Source: Cytophagales bacterium UBA2561
Lineage (GTDB): Bacteria; Bacteroidota; Bacteroidia; Cytophagales; Thermoflexibacteraceae
Direction of reading: 5' to 3'
DNA length: 64,000 nt
Assembly (NCBI GenBank): GCA_002340355.1
Contig: DDLX01000033.1
Location: 62,001 to 126,000, forward strand
A model generated the notes under the pieces. That model was given only the letters and a program-made list of their open reading frames with translations, was not told where the DNA came from and made no database searches. Made by a program: the position numbers and the translations under genes. Positions 9,509-17,902 of the stretch are shown here, piece by piece (within the stretch, counting starts at the first letter, position 1; every line of letters begins with the position of its first letter).

Positions 9509-9541
9509 TTTTTAGTCTTGTTTTTTGACTCCCTCAAACGT

Positions 9542-10486
9542 ATGCTCCGATTTATCGAAGATATTCAGAGACTGGTTCGTAATTTTTTGACGAACGTAGG
9601 AATGACGGTTTCTACACAGGATAAAATCATGTTTACGATTTCAATTCTTGTCTTTTTATGGATTTTTCAGTGGCTCATCTTATTATTTACAGTACGCTTA
9701 AGTAAAGCTGATGTTTCGAACAAATATTACCGCAAAAAAACAACAGCATACGTTATTTATTTGATTGGTATTTTGTCATTGAGTTGGATTTGGGTTGATA
9801 GATTTGAGTCCTTAGCTACCTTTTTTGGACTAATTACAGCAGGCTTAGCCATTGCCTTTAAAGATCTGATTATGAATATTGTAGGGTGGCTTTATATTCT
9901 AGGACGAAAACCGTTCAAGGTCGGAGATCGCATTGAGATTGACAATGTAGCGGGCGATGTCGTAGATATTAGTTTGTTTCGATTTGTCCTCATGGAAATT
10001 GGCAACTGGGTTCATGCCGAACAAAGTACAGGACGAATCTTACACGTTCCTAATGCAAAGATAATTAACTCTCCTTTAGCAAATTATACGGATGAATTTG
10101 AATTTATTTGGAACGAAATACCGATTTGTGTAACCTTCGAAAGTGATTGGCAACTTGCCAAAAAAATTCTTACTGATATTAGCAATGAACACCATCAAAA
10201 ACATGGAGATACGGCTGACCAAAAAATTAAAAACACCTCATCAAAATATCTAATTGTTTATCGAAAAACCACTCCCATTGTTTATACTAGTTTACAGGAA
10301 AATGGAGTATTATTAACGATTCGTTATTTGTGTCCTGTGCGGGCAAGACGAGGAAGTGTACAAGAAATTCTAGAAGAAATACTACATCAATTTAAAAAAG
10401 AAGCTATTTCATTTGCTTATCCGACTCAACGTTTTTATTCTGCTACCGAAAAGAATAAGACCAATGATATTCCTCATACTCAATAA
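9542..10486 (+). CDS. Mechanosensitive ion channel, MscS family
   Basis: Inner-membrane tension-gated channel. I chose ATG at 9542 (MLRFIEDIQRLV, 314 residues); the longest frame starts with GTG at 9488 and overlaps an inverted repeat. Two N-terminal membrane helices (about residues 30-50 and 70-95) precede the pore helix FFGLITAGLAIAFKDLIMNI and the beta domain GRKPFKVGDRIEIDNVAGDVVDI, which matches the MscS signature. A cytoplasmic alpha/beta domain follows (VPNAKIINSPLANYT). Its stop lies 10 bp from the stop of the convergent TPM gene. Probable role: relief of hypo-osmotic stress. Confidence 0.92.
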   Translation: MLRFIEDIQRLVRNFLTNVGMTVSTQDKIMFTISILVFLWIFQWLILLFTVRLSKADVSNKYYRKKTTAYVIYLIGILSLSWIWVDRFESLATFFGLITAGLAIAFKDLIMNIVGWLYILGRKPFKVGDRIEIDNVAGDVVDISLFRFVLMEIGNWVHAEQSTGRILHVPNAKIINSPLANYTDEFEFIWNEIPICVTFESDWQLAKKILTDISNEHHQKHGDTADQKIKNTSSKYLIVYRKTTPIVYTSLQENGVLLTIRYLCPVRARRGSVQEILEEILHQFKKEAISFAYPTQRFYSATEKNKTNDIPHTQ

Positions 10487-10496
10487 TTTTTCAAAA

Positions 10497-10928
10497 CTAT
10501 TCTTCTGAAATTTCGTCAGGCAACTCATTAATATCATCTTGCTGATAAGGAAAATATGCCTTGAGCTGTTCTCCTGTTTTCAAAATTCCTTTTTCAAGTC
10601 CCTCGGTAAATTTTCCTTCCTTAAAATGGGAAGAAAGCGTTTTTCCGATATTATCCCAGAAGTCATCAGGTACGACATTATGAATTCCTTCATCTCCAAC
10701 AACGGCAAATTTACGGTCTTCAGTAGCCAGATAAAAAAGCACCCCGTTTCGTAGTTTGGTTTGGTGCATATTGAGACGTGCAAAAACTTCAATTGCCTTT
10801 TTGTAGGCATCATCAGGACAATGCTTCGCTAAATGAACCCGAATTTCACCCGAAGTATTAAGTTCTGCCTTTTTGACAGCCTCAACAATCACTTTTTGTT
10901 CGGCATCCGTAAAGAACTTATTTCTCAT
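10497..10928 (-). CDS. TPM-domain protein (TLP18.3/Psb32/MOLO-1 family)
   Basis: 143 residues, single domain. The N-terminus FFTDAEQKVIVEAVKKAELNTS followed by GEIRVHLAKHCPDDAYKKA and the segment NGVLFYLATEDRKFAVVGDEGIH is the TPM fold. No signal peptide or membrane helix, unlike many relatives that have both, so this looks like the short cytosolic version usually encoded beside a LemA gene; LemA is not adjacent here. Function in bacteria is not established. A TATCTTTG promoter box is present upstream on the minus strand. Confidence 0.85.
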   Translation of the reverse strand: MRNKFFTDAEQKVIVEAVKKAELNTSGEIRVHLAKHCPDDAYKKAIEVFARLNMHQTKLRNGVLFYLATEDRKFAVVGDEGIHNVVPDDFWDNIGKTLSSHFKEGKFTEGLEKGILKTGEQLKAYFPYQQDDINELPDEISEE

Positions 10929-11010
10929 AATTTAAATAATTAAATGAAGGCTTGAAATCTCTTATTTTGAAGCTTCACCTCTCCAAGGTGCAATTATCCG
11001 AAAATCTTGC

Positions 11011-11018
11011 CAAAGATA
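11011..11018 (-). promoter_or_regulatory. Promoter -7 element (TATCTTTG) for the TPM gene
   Basis: Plus-strand CAAAGATA is TATCTTTG on the minus strand, fitting TAnnTTTG, 83 bp before the TPM start codon. A possible -33 TTG lies at 11042-11044 with a 23-nt spacer, slightly longer than usual. Confidence 0.4.
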
Positions 11019-11196
11019 AATCTAAAAATACGAGGAAAAAACAAATTTTCAAACAAGTAGGTTCTTCAGTTTAATTTTTTAGGTTTTAGATTTTTTATTC
11101 TAAAGTTAAATTTTTATAGAAAATTAGACTAATTTGTGGTTTTAATGAGTAATTATTTTTCCATATAAATTACTATATCAAACATATTTATTCAAA

Positions 11197-11625
11197 ATGC
11201 CTATTCATTTTTTTTCAGAAGATATTGACTTTCAAATCTGTGAATCTCAAAAAATCAAAAATTGGATACAAGAAGTAATCCAAGCCCATGGCTTTACACT
11301 CTCAGATACGGAAGATTTAAATTATATTTTTTGCTCAGATAACTATTTACATCAAATCAATGTAGATTATCTTTCACATGACACATTGACCGATATTATT
11401 ACATTCGATAATTCGGAAGAAACAAAAGAAATTGTGGGAGATATTTTTGTGAGTATTGACCGAATTCGGGAGAATGCCCATCATCTCAACAGTGATTTTG
11501 AGGACGAATTATATCGTGTTTTGATTCATGGGGTATTGCACTTATTAGGTTTTCAGGATAAAACTAAAATACAAGCCGAAGAAATGCGACGAAAAGAAAA
11601 TGAGTGCCTAAAAAAACTGAGATAA
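11197..11625 (+). CDS. ybeY: Endoribonuclease YbeY (rRNA maturation factor)
   Basis: 142 residues, single UPF0054 domain. Metal-dependent single-strand RNase that acts in 16S rRNA 3'-end maturation and ribosome quality control. The core TLTDIITFDNS and VGDIFVSIDRIRENA match the family. The metal site reads HGVLHLLGFQDK: the first two histidines are in place, but the third ligand position (ten residues after the first His) is Asp instead of His. I recall this as common in Bacteroidota, so activity is probably retained. The gene is monocistronic and ends near a strong palindrome. Confidence 0.92.
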   Translation: MPIHFFSEDIDFQICESQKIKNWIQEVIQAHGFTLSDTEDLNYIFCSDNYLHQINVDYLSHDTLTDIITFDNSEETKEIVGDIFVSIDRIRENAHHLNSDFEDELYRVLIHGVLHLLGFQDKTKIQAEEMRRKENECLKKLR

Positions 11626-11704
11626 TTAGTCTTTTTTCATAAGATTTAATTAATCCTTATTATATTCTAAAAATACAATTTATAATATGACCGTTAAAAA
11701 CAAA

Positions 11705-11733
11705 ATCCGTCAGATTTCGGAAATCTGACGGAT
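11705..11733. terminator. Perfect 29-nt palindrome between ybeY and the propeller gene
   Basis: ATCCGTCAGATTTC (11705-11718) and GAAATCTGACGGAT (11720-11733) pair perfectly around one central G. The site is in the convergent space between ybeY and the large secreted protein and most likely ends both transcripts. There is no T run, so it could instead be a dispersed palindromic repeat. Confidence 0.6.
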
Positions 11734-11757
11734 TCACGATACTGAAAATTCAGTAAA

Positions 11758-14700
11758 CTATTCTAAAATCAATTTCTTAGTAATGCGCTCTTTACCATCC
11801 GAAACTTCGACGATGTACAAGCCTTTGGATTGATTTTGAAGTTGAATACGATGATTAAACAAGATTCCCTCTTGAGTTACTTTTTCTTGATGAACTAACT
11901 TGCCTGAATTATTGTAAATTTTAATTGTCAAATTTTTATCCATCACATTATCCAGTGTCAAATTGAAACCACCATCCGTAGAAGGATTTGGGTAAATGGA
12001 AACGGCTTTCAAAATACGCTCGGCATTTAGAGAAGTTAATAATTCCTCGGTTTGAATGCGAAGATTATCAATGACCCAACCAAAACCAACTGATGCGGCA
12101 TCAGAAAACAAGCGGAATCGCAAGAAAACAGTTTCACCTGCCTCGAATTGATTTTGTAAACGCACAAATCGTTTTCGGAAAAGGGATTGATCTCCCCACT
12201 TTCCATCATTATAAGCTGCCAACCAATCGGCATCAGCATTGGCATCATATCCATTAAGGAGCGGTTTCCATGTTTTGAAGTCTGTTGAGCCTTCCACAAT
12301 CACATAATCCCAAAATTCGTTATCGCCAAAAATAGTATTGGCATCACCTACTTCAACAAGTGCAACTTCTTCAAAACTTATCAAAGCATTTTTCTCAGCC
12401 ACAATAATAGGCACACTTAATAATGCAGTATAGTTGATTTCTCCACCAAAAGCTTGTCCTTCCAAATAAGGGTGCAACGAGTGTAAGGCAACTCCTGTAA
12501 ATTGTTCTTCTTCGCCAATGCGAAAGCCAAAATTTAAAAAGTCGGTTTTGCCATCATCAAAAGTCGTTTCATAAGAAGTTTGTGGCTTAGAAAACTGAAT
12601 GACTTGGTCTTTCGTAAGGCTCAACGACCCCGACTTATAGATTTCTCCGCCACGATAAGCAATTGCTTGTACAAACAAAGAATCAAGATCTTCAGGAGCT
12701 GAAAATTCAAAATCAAAATCAGGACGCGAAACTACATTTTCTCCTATCGAACCAATCCACTTGTTATTTTGCCAGATTTGTACAGAATCATATGCGGAGC
12801 GTAAATCCATATTTAAATTCAATCTAATTTCTTCAGATTTAGGAACTTGAGTAAGGATATTGAGACGAGGAGCAAGTACGACCTCAGGTGTACTCACAGT
12901 TGCTAATTCGGGAATCGTCGCTGTCCAAATTCCGCGACCATGTGTTCCAATGACAATCTCATCATCTTCAAATCGCATATCCCAAACGGATACACTTGGA
13001 AAGTCATTAATTAGATGCCATGTTTTGCCTTCGTCTGTGGATTCCATAATTCCAATTTCTGTTCCTGCCCAAATACGTTGTGTATCGTGAGGCATCACCA
13101 ATACTGAAAATACAGGCACATTCGGGAATCCTTCACTTTGGCTATCCGAATCAAAACCTGAAATATCTTCCCAAGTTTCACCAAAGTTCTTCGTTCTCAG
13201 AATTTTTGGTTTTTGTGAAGCCGCAAACAAAACAAATGCTGTTCCTTCTTCGGTTGGGTGCGTATAAATTCCACTTGTTTCTCCGATATCAGCATGATTT
13301 TCAATGGTAGTAAAGGATAATCCACCATCTTTTGAGAGATAAATTTGATTGGATTTAGACATTCCTGCACCTGCCCAAACAACTCGCGGATTTACCCGTG
13401 AAACATCAATATCGGGATAGCCAATATGATTCCATTTCTTAGAAATTGGGGTTAACTGCCAGCTATCTGCAAAATTATCACTTCGCCAAACCCCTGACTT
13501 CCCAACTGTAAACACCAAATCGGGATCGGTTTTCGTATAAGCTAATCGAGAGACAAAAGGTGCGTTCTCTTCACCAACATCAGTCATACCATTTCTGCCA
13601 TTGCGCCATCCTGTATTAGGGTCAAATTTATCAATACTATTAAATTGAGAAGACATTAAAAAGGTAGTATCACGAGTGGCATGCCATTGGCATTCAAAAC
13701 CATCTCCACCTTTGAGTGCAATATATGCATCATTTGCATCCGCTATAGAATCATTCCTATTGAGAAACCCCCACGAACCATTATCTTGTGTACCACCAAG
13801 ATATTGTTGTTGATTTGGAATTTTAGCAATACCATAAAATTGTGAAGTATTATAGGTCATACCTAAACTAACCCATGCACTATCTTGAGTAGCAGGTAGA
13901 TTACTCAGGTTAGATAAGTAAACACCGCCATCATTAGAGGCTAAAATTTGAAATTCACCTTCTATATCTCCTTGTAAAGCAATTAATTGGTGCATATCAG
14001 CATGAACCCCACCCGCAAAAAAACCTGAATTTCGATAACGCGCCTCATGACCTTCGGGTAATTCTCCATATTGATCAGCAATGACTACCGTTTGACGAGG
14101 TTGTGTAACTACATTTCCATATCCCACTTTAATCGTAGCTTGAGGTAATTCACTTGGATTCCACTTAATTCCTGAAGGTTGTGCGACCCAAATCAAATAC
14201 ATATTTTTATAAGTATGCCCACCTGTAACCGTAACCGAATCGTCAGGCGTTTCAGAGTACGGAATGGCATGCACAAAAATATATTCTCGACTATCATTGA
14301 ATTGCTCTTTTAAGTCAAATGCGCCATCATTAAGTTGATCACGTATCGAAACCATTAGCTGCCGATTATTTTTGGTATCCCAAACCTCGAACGGCACATC
14401 AATCATATTCTGATAGGTATAATCTTGGGCACCTACACCAGAAGTACGTCCTTCTGGAACAGAGAATCGATAGGCTTTTTGGGACTTATCTGTACCAAAA
14501 CGAATTTCAATTCCCACGAAATCAGTTGGTTCAATAGAACGTCCCTCATCCGTAAACATCCGAATATCTTCTCGTAAAAATCTATCCGCATTGGTCAGTG
14601 AAGTTCCTAAAACAGATTGTATAATGGTATCTGGCTGATTGGTTAATTTAATCTGATAGGTTCCAACTCCTCCAACATATACAATACTATCATTAAAAGG

Positions 14701-15849
14701 ATGTATCAAAATAGTATTATCATATTCTCCTTGTCCACCTAATAAATCAATAGAAGGTTCATCTTGACTAGGTGTTAGTAATTTCCAATTTGCTCCCGCA
14801 TCACTGCTGTAATATAAATCACCTGATCCTTCACTAACTGTTCCTTGTGCTGAAGCATACAAAATATTGGGATTATTTTCAGAAATAGCCAGTTCTACAC
14901 GTCCTACTTGTCCAATTCCATTATTCGACGTGTTCCAAGTCAATCCACTATCCTCTGATTTTAATACACCGACTTCCCTTATTCCTGCATACAAAACATT
15001 AAAATTACCTTTTTGTCCAATTAATTGATAAATCGGATAAGGACTTTCATAAACCGTTTCCCACGATTGTCCACCATCAGTACTACGATAAATTTTAGAA
15101 GTTTCTGCTGCATAAACCAAGTTATCGGGAATTGGAGCGGCAGCTGCCAACAAGACATTCTCATTATTAGGATCAACTATAATGCGGCTAACATTACTAA
15201 AATCTAAATTGGCTGTACTAGTCAGTTGTGTCCATACTTGTCCACCATCTTCTGTCTTAAAAATACCCTCACCTGTTCCTGAACCTCCACTAAAAAAACC
15301 TTCCCCCGTTCCAGCATAAAGTACATTCGGATTAGATGGAGCTATTGCCAAACAAGAAATTGAAAGCGTTGGTAAACTAGCTGTCAAATGTTTCCAAGAT
15401 TCGCCTCCATTGGTGGTTTTCCAGATTCCGCCACCTGCCGAACCCGCATACCATGTTTTTTTAGGATCTTGTGGATCAATAACTAATGCACGAGTTCGAC
15501 CAGCCACATTCCCTGGACCTCGCTCCTTAAAATTATTACTCTCTGTCCGAAAAGGCTTATTTCGACTTTGCGCTTTTTGGAGTTCTATCATCCGATAATT
15601 TGCTGGGTATGATGGAAATGATTCATCAGCACCTGTTTTGAGGCGTCGTAAGTAAGCCGCAAATAAATCAGGACGATCTGCCTTGAGGTTGTCTTTAGGA
15701 TGTGGTTTCCGAGGTTTTTTTTGATAGCTCAGTCGATCAACTAAATTGTTCGATTGTTGGTTCTTGGTTGATGAAGTTGTGTGAGTAGTCTCATACCAAA
15801 GGAGACCACCTATTCCAAACAACACCAAATAAAGGAAATTTTTTTTCAT
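11758..15849 (-). CDS. Secreted sortilin/BNR-repeat beta-propeller protein with T9SS sorting domain
   Basis: 1363 residues from ATG at 15849 (MKKNFLYLVLFGIGGLLWYE), which starts a signal peptide; the longer frame from 15906 only adds a leader. Many Asp-box (S/T-x-D-x-G-x-x-W) repeats mark two beta-propellers of the VPS10/sortilin type: TTNGGESW, TEDGGQVW, STDGGQSW, SEDSGLTW, SSDAGANW, SKDGGLSF, TKNFGETW, STDEGKTW. A central insert (about residues 420-600) and a jelly-roll-like domain (about 1090-1280) follow. The last 80 residues are a type A T9SS sorting domain (VSIYPNPSTDGGFNLTL ... GLYIVEVSDG ... KKLILE). Exported through the Sec then Por system, probably to the cell surface. Ligand or substrate unknown; not obviously an enzyme. 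Confidence 0.92.
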   Translation of the reverse strand: MKKNFLYLVLFGIGGLLWYETTHTTSSTKNQQSNNLVDRLSYQKKPRKPHPKDNLKADRPDLFAAYLRRLKTGADESFPSYPANYRMIELQKAQSRNKPFRTESNNFKERGPGNVAGRTRALVIDPQDPKKTWYAGSAGGGIWKTTNGGESWKHLTASLPTLSISCLAIAPSNPNVLYAGTGEGFFSGGSGTGEGIFKTEDGGQVWTQLTSTANLDFSNVSRIIVDPNNENVLLAAAAPIPDNLVYAAETSKIYRSTDGGQSWETVYESPYPIYQLIGQKGNFNVLYAGIREVGVLKSEDSGLTWNTSNNGIGQVGRVELAISENNPNILYASAQGTVSEGSGDLYYSSDAGANWKLLTPSQDEPSIDLLGGQGEYDNTILIHPFNDSIVYVGGVGTYQIKLTNQPDTIIQSVLGTSLTNADRFLREDIRMFTDEGRSIEPTDFVGIEIRFGTDKSQKAYRFSVPEGRTSGVGAQDYTYQNMIDVPFEVWDTKNNRQLMVSIRDQLNDGAFDLKEQFNDSREYIFVHAIPYSETPDDSVTVTGGHTYKNMYLIWVAQPSGIKWNPSELPQATIKVGYGNVVTQPRQTVVIADQYGELPEGHEARYRNSGFFAGGVHADMHQLIALQGDIEGEFQILASNDGGVYLSNLSNLPATQDSAWVSLGMTYNTSQFYGIAKIPNQQQYLGGTQDNGSWGFLNRNDSIADANDAYIALKGGDGFECQWHATRDTTFLMSSQFNSIDKFDPNTGWRNGRNGMTDVGEENAPFVSRLAYTKTDPDLVFTVGKSGVWRSDNFADSWQLTPISKKWNHIGYPDIDVSRVNPRVVWAGAGMSKSNQIYLSKDGGLSFTTIENHADIGETSGIYTHPTEEGTAFVLFAASQKPKILRTKNFGETWEDISGFDSDSQSEGFPNVPVFSVLVMPHDTQRIWAGTEIGIMESTDEGKTWHLINDFPSVSVWDMRFEDDEIVIGTHGRGIWTATIPELATVSTPEVVLAPRLNILTQVPKSEEIRLNLNMDLRSAYDSVQIWQNNKWIGSIGENVVSRPDFDFEFSAPEDLDSLFVQAIAYRGGEIYKSGSLSLTKDQVIQFSKPQTSYETTFDDGKTDFLNFGFRIGEEEQFTGVALHSLHPYLEGQAFGGEINYTALLSVPIIVAEKNALISFEEVALVEVGDANTIFGDNEFWDYVIVEGSTDFKTWKPLLNGYDANADADWLAAYNDGKWGDQSLFRKRFVRLQNQFEAGETVFLRFRLFSDAASVGFGWVIDNLRIQTEELLTSLNAERILKAVSIYPNPSTDGGFNLTLDNVMDKNLTIKIYNNSGKLVHQEKVTQEGILFNHRIQLQNQSKGLYIVEVSDGKERITKKLILE

Positions 15850-16278
15850 GTTTTTGATGAAGAAAATAGTTAAGGTATTCATTAAAAGTAAAGTTATCAA
15901 AAACAAAATTCAAACGATTTATCAAGGTTGAGGAATTCATATTCAATGAATTATATCATACAAATACTTGACAATATGTTTAAAAAAGTGACTTCTTGAT
16001 AACTTCCTATCGTAAGGTAAAGGATTTTTATCACTTTTGTTTGATAGAATTAGATACAAACCTGAAAAAAAGGAAATTATCTTCTCATTTATTATCTTTA
16101 GTCCTTATTAGACAAAACGTCCAGAAAAAAGAAATCTACAAGCCATACAAACAAACCATTATAATATCGCTACGTTCAAATACTCATAATTTCACACTAT
16201 CCTTTAAAAATTTCAAACAACTTCTTTTATGTTTATTAACCACTAGTTTTTGTATTAACCAAAACTTCATTTTACCCA
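15850..16278. other. Divergent intergenic region
   Basis: About 430 bp between the propeller gene and the phosphatase gene. A 96-codon open frame (15996-16286) is present but shows no recognisable motif and ends inside the phosphatase start, so it is not called. No clear promoter consensus seen. Confidence 0.4.
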
Positions 16279-17094
16279 ATGATTGATACAAACTCGATAT
16301 CTTCTGTCTTCTCTCAAGTTTCTAAAATTCCTGTAGGATGTGACTTGACAACTCACAAACTACTTGAAAAACAAGTACGTGTGCGTTATTTTACAGATTT
16401 TCCAAAGGGACGTAGATTAGTCATTCCAGATATTCATGGTTGTATCAAAACATTTCGGGCATTAGTCGAAAAATTAGAACTAAATAAAGATGATCATTTA
16501 TTTCTATTAGGTGATTATATTGATAAAGGGCAAAATAGTGCAGGAGTTTTAGATTTTATTTTTGAATTACAAAGGAACCATTTTCAGGTTTTTCCACTGA
16601 TGGGCAATCATGAATTTAATGTCGTGGATACTGCACAACGATATAGCTCCAAAGCATTTAAATTATTCATTAAAAAAATCAATAAGGCAGGAAATCTTTT
16701 GGATACAAATGGAAAGATTAAACCTCATTACTTTGAGTTTTTTAAATCCTTGATGTATCGCTTTGAACTTCCTGATTTTCATTTGGTTCATGCTGGCTTT
16801 GATTGTCGGAAAGAAGATCCATTTGCTCATCATTTGGCAATGTTGGAAGTTAGAAAACAACCTCAAAATCTAAAAAAACTCAATGGTAAACGTGTAATTC
16901 ATGGACATCAACCCGTTTATTTAGAGGAAATTAAGCAAGCTATCACCAACAATCTACCTGCGATTCCTTTAGATAATGGGGCTTGTTATGCCAAAAGGAA
17001 GCATAAAACTTTAAATACCAATCGGCTGGGGAAGTTGGTAGGCTTGAATTTGGATAATTTAACACTTACCTTGCAGGATAACCTAGATAATTGA
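16279..17094 (+). CDS. Serine/threonine-type metallophosphoesterase (PP1-like)
   Basis: 271 residues of the calcineurin-like phosphoesterase superfamily. All dinuclear-metal motifs are present in order: IPDIHGC (about residue 50), GDYIDKGQNS (about 76), GNHEFN (about 111), LVHAGFD (about 172) and HGHQPV (about 210). The GDYIDKG wording is nearer to bacterial PP1/PrpA-like protein phosphatases than to nucleotide hydrolases. Probably cytosolic; no signal peptide. The start is ATG at 16279. Substrate is not predictable, since diadenosine tetraphosphate or phosphoproteins are both known for relatives. An OmpR regulator follows 82 bp downstream. Confidence 0.88.
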   Translation: MIDTNSISSVFSQVSKIPVGCDLTTHKLLEKQVRVRYFTDFPKGRRLVIPDIHGCIKTFRALVEKLELNKDDHLFLLGDYIDKGQNSAGVLDFIFELQRNHFQVFPLMGNHEFNVVDTAQRYSSKAFKLFIKKINKAGNLLDTNGKIKPHYFEFFKSLMYRFELPDFHLVHAGFDCRKEDPFAHHLAMLEVRKQPQNLKKLNGKRVIHGHQPVYLEEIKQAITNNLPAIPLDNGACYAKRKHKTLNTNRLGKLVGLNLDNLTLTLQDNLDN

Positions 17095-17176
17095 TTGGTC
17101 TTAAATCATCCATGTTATGCTTTTTTTGAGAGATTAAAATAGTATTTATTCAAGATTTAAAAGTGAACTATTGTAT

Positions 17177-17866
17177 ATGAAAGCAAAGATTCTTTTCGTA
17201 GAAGACGATATAAATTTGGGATTCGTCACCAAAGATAATTTAGAAGAGGAAGGGTACGAAATTATTCATTGTGAAGATGGAGCCATTGGTTTCGAAGAGT
17301 TCCGAAAAACCGAGTTTGATTTGTGTTTGTTAGATGTCATGCTTCCACAAATGGATGGTTTCACATTAGCCCAAAAAATTCGGGAAATCAACTCTGAAAT
17401 TCCAATTATCTTCTTGACTGCCAAATCAATGCAAGAAGATAAAATCACAGGTTTAAAACTTGGTGCAGACGATTATATCACTAAGCCATTTAGCATTGAA
17501 GAATTAATTCTAAAAATTGAAGTTTTTCTAAAACGCCAAAAAATTACGGAAAGTGCCAAGCCTCAAACTACTTTCACTATCGGAAATTATACCTTTGATA
17601 GCTTAGATTATTCGCTTAAATTAGAAGATAAAGAACGTAAATTAACACGTCGTGAAAATGAACTTTTAACATACTTTGCTGAAAATATAGAAATTGTACT
17701 TAAACGAGAAGATATTTTAATGAAAATTTGGGGCAATGATGATTATTTTAATGGTCGAAGTTTGGATGTTTTCATTTCACGCCTTCGAAAATATCTCAAA
17801 GACGATTCTCGTATCGAAATCAAAAATATTCACCGAGTGGGCTTCAAAATGAGTCTAAAAAACTAA
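17177..17866 (+). CDS. OmpR-family response regulator
   Basis: 229 residues from ATG at 17177 (MKAKILFVEDD); the open frame extends to a TTG two codons earlier. Receiver domain at residues 1-118 with acidic pocket VEDD, phosphoacceptor Asp in CLLDVMLPQMDG, Thr of IFLTAK and Lys of YITKPF. Winged-helix DNA-binding domain at residues 130-228 (LTRRENELLTYF, GRSLDVFISRLRKYL, IHRVGFKM). No histidine kinase is adjacent, so it is an orphan regulator in this window. The PorE-like gene begins 36 bp after its stop on the same strand, so the two are probably co-transcribed and the regulator may act on envelope or T9SS-related genes (inference). Confidence 0.94.
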   Translation: MKAKILFVEDDINLGFVTKDNLEEEGYEIIHCEDGAIGFEEFRKTEFDLCLLDVMLPQMDGFTLAQKIREINSEIPIIFLTAKSMQEDKITGLKLGADDYITKPFSIEELILKIEVFLKRQKITESAKPQTTFTIGNYTFDSLDYSLKLEDKERKLTRRENELLTYFAENIEIVLKREDILMKIWGNDDYFNGRSLDVFISRLRKYLKDDSRIEIKNIHRVGFKMSLKN

Positions 17867-17902
17867 ACTTAATCAAGCTTAAAAATTGATAATCAACAAA
17901 AT

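Noticed and set aside
9488..9541. Upstream GTG start for the MscS channel
   Set aside because: It overlaps the right arm of a 12-bp inverted repeat with a T run that looks like an hslV terminator; ATG at 9542 gives a normal MscS.
15996..16286. 96-codon open frame upstream of the phosphatase
   Set aside because: No motif, odd composition, ends over the phosphatase start; treated as chance.
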